From JALHNI01 sp965229305 (GTDB lineage Bacteria; Acidobacteriota; Terriglobia; Bryobacterales; Bryobacteraceae), in contig CBDDIZ010000035.1 of NCBI GenBank assembly GCA_965229305.1, positions 1 to 64,000 of the forward strand: a DNA stretch of 64,000 nt, read 5' to 3'. Below are positions 59,770 through 64,000 of this stretch, piece by piece. The translations under genes and the position numbers were made by a program. The notes beneath the pieces are model-generated. The model was given only the letters and a program-made list of their open reading frames with translations, was not told the origin of the DNA and made no database searches. Every line of letters starts with the position of its first letter. Position 1 is the first letter of the stretch.

Positions 59770-60312
59770 TTACAGGCCGCTGTTCAACTCGTTCTGCGTC
59801 CGCTCCTCGACACGACGAGTCTTATCGAGCTTGAGAAAGGCGTGGATGGTCTTCTCGACCCGTTGGCTATCGCGCTCCACCTGCGCAGTGAGCGAACTGA
59901 TGTCGGTGTGCCAGGGCGCGATCTGGTTCTGGTTTAACTGGTGAATGGCGGCGGCCAAATGGTTGGCGGCGTCTTTGAGGATCGGTGCGGTTTCCACCAG
60001 CGCGCGTTGCTCCCAAGTGGCGAGCGTGCCTTGCTCGGCTTCGAGCGCGCGCAGGTTGCGGCCGATGTAGTTCAGGTCGTCGCGCATGCGGTTGAGAGAC
60101 ATCGCCTGCACTTGCCAGCCAACCCTGGCGGTGGCGCCGGGTTGCGACAGTTCGTCGGCTTGGCGGGCCACGGAGGCCGCGGTGGCCTCAATGTTACTCA
60201 GCGTGGCGCGGGCGTCCTGAATCACTAAGGTGCGGCCGTCCACCGAGCGGGCCTGGGAAAAGGAAACGGTGCTCAATATCACCGTGGCGAGGGAAAGCAA
60301 AGGACGAGTCAT
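59770..60312 (-). CDS. Exported helical protein of unknown function
   Basis: A 180-residue exported protein. The signal peptide is PLLSLATVILSTVSFSQA. The mature part is nearly all helical with heptad-like patterns (LSNIEATAASVARQADEL, YIGRNLRALEAEQGTL, SLTAQVERDSQRVEKTIHAF), suggesting a coiled-coil or four-helix periplasmic protein. No family was recognised. The start has a good SD (AAGGAGAA). It lies 120 bases downstream of the response regulator and ends at a strong terminator, so it may have its own promoter or be the last gene of that operon. Confidence 0.75.
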   Translation of the reverse strand: MTRPLLSLATVILSTVSFSQARSVDGRTLVIQDARATLSNIEATAASVARQADELSQPGATARVGWQVQAMSLNRMRDDLNYIGRNLRALEAEQGTLATWEQRALVETAPILKDAANHLAAAIHQLNQNQIAPWHTDISSLTAQVERDSQRVEKTIHAFLKLDKTRRVEERTQNELNSGL

Positions 60313-60432
60313 AACGGTTCTCCTTCAACTCCTGAGCTCGGCATCTCTTGTCGGACTCGCCTAAGTAGACGCGCCTTTCGCGCGGTTGGGTGCTACCGTC
60401 CAGAGGGCATAATCCGCGTCTTCCGGGCGGTA

Positions 60433-61077
60433 TCACCGAATCAGACCTTTGCGCACCGCATAGAGAATCAGCTCCGGGACGGTGTGCAGATTCAGCTTCG
60501 CCAGGATGTTGCTGCGATGCGTCTCCACGGTGTACACGCTCAGGTTCAGCAGGTTGGCGATGTCTTTGTTGCTCTTGCCCTCGGCGATGAGTTGCAGCAA
60601 CTCGCGCTCCCGGGTGGTGAGCAGTTCGTAGCTATCCTCCATCCCTTTGGCTTGTAACTGGCGCACATAGTCTTCCACCAGTAAACGGCTGACGGCAGGG
60701 CTGAAGAAGGATTTGCCTTCCGAGACCAGCCGAATGGCGTGGATCAGGTCGGCCTCGCGCGACTCCTTCAGGATGTAGCCCTTGGCCCCGCCTTTGAGCG
60801 CGCGAAGAACAAAGGACTCGTCGGCGTGCATGCTGAGGACGATGACGGCGGTTTCCGGCGTCTTGGCGGTGATCTGGCGCGCGGCTTCAATGCCGTTCAG
60901 GTTCGGCATGGTGATGTCGAGCACGGCGACGTCCGGCTTCAGCGCCTCGACCAGCGCCAGGGCCTCGCGACCGTCGCCGCCTTCGCCGACGACAGTGAAG
61001 TCGCTTTGCTCTTCGAGGACCAGACGCAAGCCGCGCCGCATGACGGCGTGGTCGTCGCAGAGAACAATGCGGATCAT
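60433..61077 (-). CDS. LuxR/NarL-type response regulator
   Basis: A 214-residue regulator. The receiver domain (1-120) has the acidic pair CDDHAVMRRGLR, the phosphorylated Asp in VAVLDITMPNLNG (about residue 54), VIVLSMHADESF and the conserved Lys in KGYILKES. The output domain is LuxR-type: LTTRERELLQLIAEGKSNKD, IANLLNLSVYTVETHRSNIL. It overlaps the kinase gene by ATGA, so the two are a matched pair. It probably controls envelope genes, but the targets cannot be seen. Confidence 0.95.
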   Translation of the reverse strand: MIRIVLCDDHAVMRRGLRLVLEEQSDFTVVGEGGDGREALALVEALKPDVAVLDITMPNLNGIEAARQITAKTPETAVIVLSMHADESFVLRALKGGAKGYILKESREADLIHAIRLVSEGKSFFSPAVSRLLVEDYVRQLQAKGMEDSYELLTTRERELLQLIAEGKSNKDIANLLNLSVYTVETHRSNILAKLNLHTVPELILYAVRKGLIR

Positions 61078-62438
61078 GAGAGTTTCTCCTCGTTCAAGGG
61101 CAGACGTACGGCGATGACCGTGGCGCCGGGCTGCGATTCGATGGTGACCTTACCGCCGGCCGCGGTGGCTCGCTCTTCCATGCCGAGTAAGCCGAGCCCT
61201 TTGTCTCGCGGGGGATGAAAGCCGCGGCCGTTATCGGCAATGGTGACCCGCAACTCGGCGGGTTCATGTTCGAGGGTGAGGCGCGCTTCGGTGGCGTGCG
61301 CGTACTTCACCACGTTGTGCAGCGCTTCCTGGACGATGCGGAAGACGCAGGTGCGGACGGCGTCGGGCAGTTGGTCGTCGTCGAGGTCGGTGGCGGTGAG
61401 ACGAACGGGCAAGCCATAGCGGCGCTCGGTCTCGCGGGCCTGCCAATGCAAGGCGGGCACGAGCCCGAGTTCGTCGAGCATCGACGGACGCAGTACGAGC
61501 GAGAGGTCGCGGACGCGCACGACGGAGTGCTCGGCAGTTTGGCGGATCGAGGCCAGAATCGGGGCGCAACCGGGGATGGCGGAGGCGCGCGATTCGAGGC
61601 GGCCCAAGTCCATCAGCATGGCCGTCATCGATTGGCCGATGTCGTCATGCAGCTCGCGCGAAAGGTTCCGGCGTTCTTCTTCTTGCGCCTGAACCAGGCG
61701 GGTGGAGAGCTTGCGCAGGTCCTTACGTGCGGCGACCACCTCGTTGTAGCGGGTGGCGGTTTCCTGCTCCAGCCGCCAGCGGCGCCACACGACGGCTAGG
61801 GCCAAGCTGAACGCGGCGAGGAGGCCGATCAGCGAAAGCAGCCATACACGGGCCTGGAACCGGGTCTGCAAGGCTTCGATGCGCTCTTCGCCGGAGTCGA
61901 TGTCGTGCTGGTCGAGCGCGTTCACTTGCGCCACCAAGCCGATGAGGCGGCTGCGCAGCGGCAACAAGGCTTCGTGGAGGAAACGGTCTCGCTGTGCGGG
62001 CTTGGTCCAGGGAGTTGTGTTCTGGCGCAGTCCTTGCTCCAGGCTCTCGAAGTAAGTCTGAGTGCGCTGGCGCAAAGCGTGGAAGCTGTCGCGTTCCTCC
62101 GGCAGGAGCCAATGCTCATAGGTGTCGAGGAGGCGATTTGCCCGTCGGTGAATGTCGTTTAGTTCGCTCACGCTCGCCGGTGAGTTGGCGAGCAGGAGGT
62201 TGTCCTGCACCACGGTGCTCGCGTGATAGACAGCGGTGCGCAGGCCATCGAGCAACGCGTCGCGCTCCTGATACTCGCGGCGAAGCGTGGTGCTGCTTTG
62301 CTTCACGTGGCGAATTTGCCAACTGGCGTCCCAGGCGAGAAAGCCCATGATGGCCAGCAGCCCGGCGAAGCCAGCGACGGTCGCCGTCATCCGGACGCGG
62401 AAGGGAGCGGCTTCGGGCGCCGCGGTCTCACCCGCCAT
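61074..62438 (-). CDS. Sensor histidine kinase, HisKA_3 type
   Basis: A 454-residue membrane kinase. Two membrane helices (MTATVAGFAGLLAIMGFLAW and WLLSLIGLLAAFSLALAVVW) enclose a periplasmic helical sensor domain of about 150 residues. The dimerisation/phosphoacceptor helix is EEERRNLSRELHDDIGQSMT with His in ELHDD. The ATPase part has FRIVQEALHNVVKYAHA (N box), VTIADNGRGFHPP (G1) and GLGLLGMEERATA (G2). It pairs with the overlapping LuxR-type regulator. The DUF3300 gene lies 3 bases upstream. Confidence 0.95.
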   Translation of the reverse strand: MAGETAAPEAAPFRVRMTATVAGFAGLLAIMGFLAWDASWQIRHVKQSSTTLRREYQERDALLDGLRTAVYHASTVVQDNLLLANSPASVSELNDIHRRANRLLDTYEHWLLPEERDSFHALRQRTQTYFESLEQGLRQNTTPWTKPAQRDRFLHEALLPLRSRLIGLVAQVNALDQHDIDSGEERIEALQTRFQARVWLLSLIGLLAAFSLALAVVWRRWRLEQETATRYNEVVAARKDLRKLSTRLVQAQEEERRNLSRELHDDIGQSMTAMLMDLGRLESRASAIPGCAPILASIRQTAEHSVVRVRDLSLVLRPSMLDELGLVPALHWQARETERRYGLPVRLTATDLDDDQLPDAVRTCVFRIVQEALHNVVKYAHATEARLTLEHEPAELRVTIADNGRGFHPPRDKGLGLLGMEERATAAGGKVTIESQPGATVIAVRLPLNEEKLS

Positions 62439-62441
62439 CAG

Positions 62442-63257
62442 CTACTTACGTTCTCCGCGTCCCGCTTCACGGCGCGGCGGCTCATGCCGACCGGGGGGCG
62501 GACGCAGCTCATGATGTTCGGCGCGCGGCCCCGGCGGACGGTAAGGCGCGCTGTACGGATGGCGGTAGATGCGGTAGTTGTCACGCGAGCGCAGCCACGG
62601 ACGGCCGTCGAGGATCACCGTATGATTTGACCAGCCGAGGCCGGAATGCCCCCATCCCCACTGATTGAACGTCACGCCGAGGAAGATGCGCGGGCCAAAG
62701 TTGATGCCGACGGAGACGCTGGCGCGGGGGCGCCGGAAGACGATGAGCGGGTCATAGACGGGCACATAGTAGTAAGCCGGATCCATGGGCAGGATCTGAA
62801 TGTAGCCGGGGGTGTCGTTGACGATGCGGTACTGAGGCCAGCTCTGCAGATAGCCGAAGTTGGCGGCCTTCTGGCGCATCGCCTGCACCGCATCCATTAC
62901 GTCGGCGCGTTGACTGAGGACGGCATCGCCGAGTTGGCGAGCCCAGGCGGGATTGGCGGCCAGTTGGTCGAGAACGCTGGGGAAGGGCAGCAGGGCGATG
63001 ACGCTGGGGTCCCAGGGCAGATTGTCCTGGCTGATGGCGCGCGCGAGGTCCTGTCCGGTGAGGTAAGAATGTTGGTCCGCCCAACTGGCGGCGTCAGGGA
63101 GTTGGTTGGAGTAAGTAGCGGCGCTGAGCACTTGGGCCAGCAGGGGATCGGGATAGAGGGCGATCCGGGAGACCAGGTCCTGTAACTGCGCGGGATTCAG
63201 CGGCACCTGCGCCGCGAGCGTGGCTGCCACGAAGAAGGCAGCGAGGGTACGTTTCAT
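62442..63257 (-). CDS. DUF3300 exported protein
   Basis: A 271-residue exported protein (signal MKRTLAAFFVAATLAAQ). The DUF3300 family signature is clear: LVSRIALYPDPLLAQVLSAA, WDPSVIALLPFPSVLDQLA, VLSQRADVMDAVQAMRQKA and YYVPVYDPLIVF. The C-terminal region is basic and Pro/Arg-rich (RPPGPRAEHHELRPP). The family's function is unknown. It precedes the histidine kinase by only 3 bases, so it is probably the first gene of a DUF3300-kinase-regulator operon. Confidence 0.93.
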   Translation of the reverse strand: MKRTLAAFFVAATLAAQVPLNPAQLQDLVSRIALYPDPLLAQVLSAATYSNQLPDAASWADQHSYLTGQDLARAISQDNLPWDPSVIALLPFPSVLDQLAANPAWARQLGDAVLSQRADVMDAVQAMRQKAANFGYLQSWPQYRIVNDTPGYIQILPMDPAYYYVPVYDPLIVFRRPRASVSVGINFGPRIFLGVTFNQWGWGHSGLGWSNHTVILDGRPWLRSRDNYRIYRHPYSAPYRPPGPRAEHHELRPPPGRHEPPRREAGRGERK

Positions 63258-63423
63258 CGAATGCTCCTATGTCGAGCGTAGGCGGAGGCGCGCGAGGATC
63301 CTACTGTGAAAACTCCTAGTGTGGCGGCGGAGGAAAACTCCCCCGCGGACGGTAGCAATCGGCCGTCCGTCTGTTGCGTCTACTCAGGTGGAAGCCGAAA
63401 AGAAACGGTTTCGGAGGTGCATG

Positions 63424-63849
63424 ATGAAAAAGTTATTCCTGGCCGGCGCGGCGATGGCCGCCTTGCTGCCTATGTCGGCGATGGCCCGTGGCCGAATGGG
63501 CGTCTTCGTTGGACCCTCGTTCGGGTATGGCTACTGGGGCGGGTTTGGCCCCTACTATGGCTACTGGGGGGCGCCTTACGGCGCCTCGATCAGCCGGCCA
63601 CCGAACATGGGCGTGGTGCGTCTGGATACGAAGCTGAAGGACGCGGACGTTTTTATCAACGGTACCTACGCCGGTTCGGTGGGTCAGTTGAAGTCGATGA
63701 ACCTGCGTCCGGGTGCTTATGAGATCGAGGTTCGGGCTATGGGGCATGAGCCCTATGACCAGCGCGTGTTTGTGGTCGCGGGGAAGACGCTGAAGCTGCG
63801 GCCGGATCTACCGCTGGCGCCGTCGCAACCGGAAGCCAGCGGGTCGTAG
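63424..63849 (+). CDS. PEGA-domain exported protein
   Basis: A 141-residue exported protein. The signal peptide is KKLFLAGAAMAALLPMSAMA. A Gly/Tyr-rich stretch (GYGYWGGFGPYYGYWGAPYG) precedes a PEGA domain (GVVRLDTKLKDADVFINGTY, LKSMNLRPGAYEIEVRAMGH, YDQRVFVVAGKTLKLRPDL). PEGA domains are surface beta-sandwiches. ATG 63424 is placed best relative to GGAGG at 63413-63417; ATG 63421 is one codon earlier. It is followed by a terminator. Confidence 0.85.
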   Translation: MKKLFLAGAAMAALLPMSAMARGRMGVFVGPSFGYGYWGGFGPYYGYWGAPYGASISRPPNMGVVRLDTKLKDADVFINGTYAGSVGQLKSMNLRPGAYEIEVRAMGHEPYDQRVFVVAGKTLKLRPDLPLAPSQPEASGS

Positions 63850-63860
63850 AAGGCAAAAAG

Positions 63861-63891
63861 AGGGCGCGGGAGACGGAGTGCACCGCGCCCT
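63861..63891 (-). terminator. Terminator between PEGA gene and the next minus-strand gene
   Basis: AGGGCGCGG (63861-63869) and CCGCGCCCT (63883-63891) form a 9-bp stem with a 13-base loop. On the minus strand it is followed by CTTTTTGCC, so it terminates the gene entering from the right edge; it may also stop the convergent PEGA transcript. Confidence 0.75.
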
Positions 63892-63927
63892 GAAGCCAGC
63901 GTCGATCGGAGTGACTGGCAGCAAGCT

Positions 63928-64000
63928 TTAGCCGCGGATGAAGTGGCCGATCTTCTTTCCCGCGGTCTCGGTGTAGTAGACGGTGACTTTGGCGGTTTTC
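63928..64000 (-). CDS. 3' end of a gene of unknown function (partial)
   Basis: The minus strand is open from the window edge to a TAA at 63928-63930 and encodes a C-terminus reading KTAKVTVYYTETAGKKIGHF then IRG. The alternation of polar and hydrophobic residues suggests a beta-strand-rich end. A terminator lies 37 bases after the stop, supporting a real gene. Only about 23 residues are visible, so no family can be given. Confidence 0.55.
   Translation of the reverse strand, partial: KTAKVTVYYTETAGKKIGHFIRG

Noticed and set aside
1..64000. CRISPR arrays, insertion sequences, tRNA or rRNA genes
   Set aside because: No regularly spaced repeats, transposase motifs, terminal inverted repeats, tRNA T-loop/anticodon pattern or rRNA segments were recognised by reading; a tRNAscan or Infernal run was not possible.

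Overview
The window looks like a piece of an Acidobacteriota chromosome, most likely a Bryobacterales/Solibacter relative. The evidence is high GC, large secreted proteins ending in the C-terminal domain first described in Solibacter (TIGR03437-like), a PadR regulator paired with an 'acidobacterial duplicated orphan permease' (ADOP), Oar-like TonB-dependent receptors with a carboxypeptidase-regulatory N-terminus, SBBP-repeat proteins, and an ECF sigma factor near a TPR Ser/Thr kinase. The taxonomy is inferred from family content, not from a marker-gene tree.

Layout. 0.1-8.2 kb: Uma2-type nuclease, glycolate oxidase subunits glcE and glcF, a penicillin-acylase-family hydrolase (minus strand), a HAD phosphatase, a DUF3052-like protein and a secreted serine hydrolase. 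Several of these genes are broken by single-base indels. 8.4-10.6 kb (minus): acyl-CoA dehydrogenase and a small P-loop kinase. 10.6-14.0 kb: the classical origin-proximal cluster rpmH-rnpA-yidD-yidC-jag behind a near-consensus promoter. 14.0-16.4 kb (minus): tpiA, a membrane protein, and rlmN. 16.6-18.1 kb: a small unknown gene and a poly-serine lipoprotein with a PEP-CTERM-like tail. 18.5-23.0 kb: apbE-hemE-hemY and a YVTN beta-propeller lipoprotein in a tight operon. 23.0-28.7 kb: two tandem paralogous giant secreted proteins. 28.7-41.1 kb: Cys-rich protein, TonB, radical SAM/B12 protein, esterase, quinoprotein-like propeller, carboxypeptidase-regulatory protein, WxxGxW lipoprotein, ECF sigma factor, Fn3/BNR-like protein and Ser/Thr kinase. 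41.1-47.0 kb (minus): an SBBP-repeat protein followed by HlyD, ABC ATPase and ABC-2 permease. 47.2-52.6 kb: TonB-dependent receptor, PadR and ADOP permease. 52.6-55.9 kb: PhyH-family oxygenase, a secreted DUF4157 (HExxH) protein and a secreted TIGR03437-like protein. 55.9-59.1 kb (minus): a large Oar-like receptor with four frameshifts. 59.4 kb: a 25-residue membrane mini-gene. 59.8-63.3 kb (minus): unknown secreted protein and a DUF3300-histidine kinase-response regulator operon. 63.4-64.0 kb: PEGA-domain protein and the end of a further gene.

How parts fit together. Much of the coding capacity serves the cell envelope: TonB energy transduction with two receptors, an ABC exporter with its adaptor, an ADOP permease under PadR control, and many Sec-exported beta-rich proteins. 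The housekeeping core (rpmH cluster, tpiA, rlmN, heme genes) sits beside a switch in strand base composition at about 6.2 kb: C exceeds G on the + strand before it, and G exceeds C after it whatever the gene orientation. This suggests the replication origin is close, although dnaA is not in the window. No rRNA, tRNA, CRISPR array or insertion sequence was recognised by eye.
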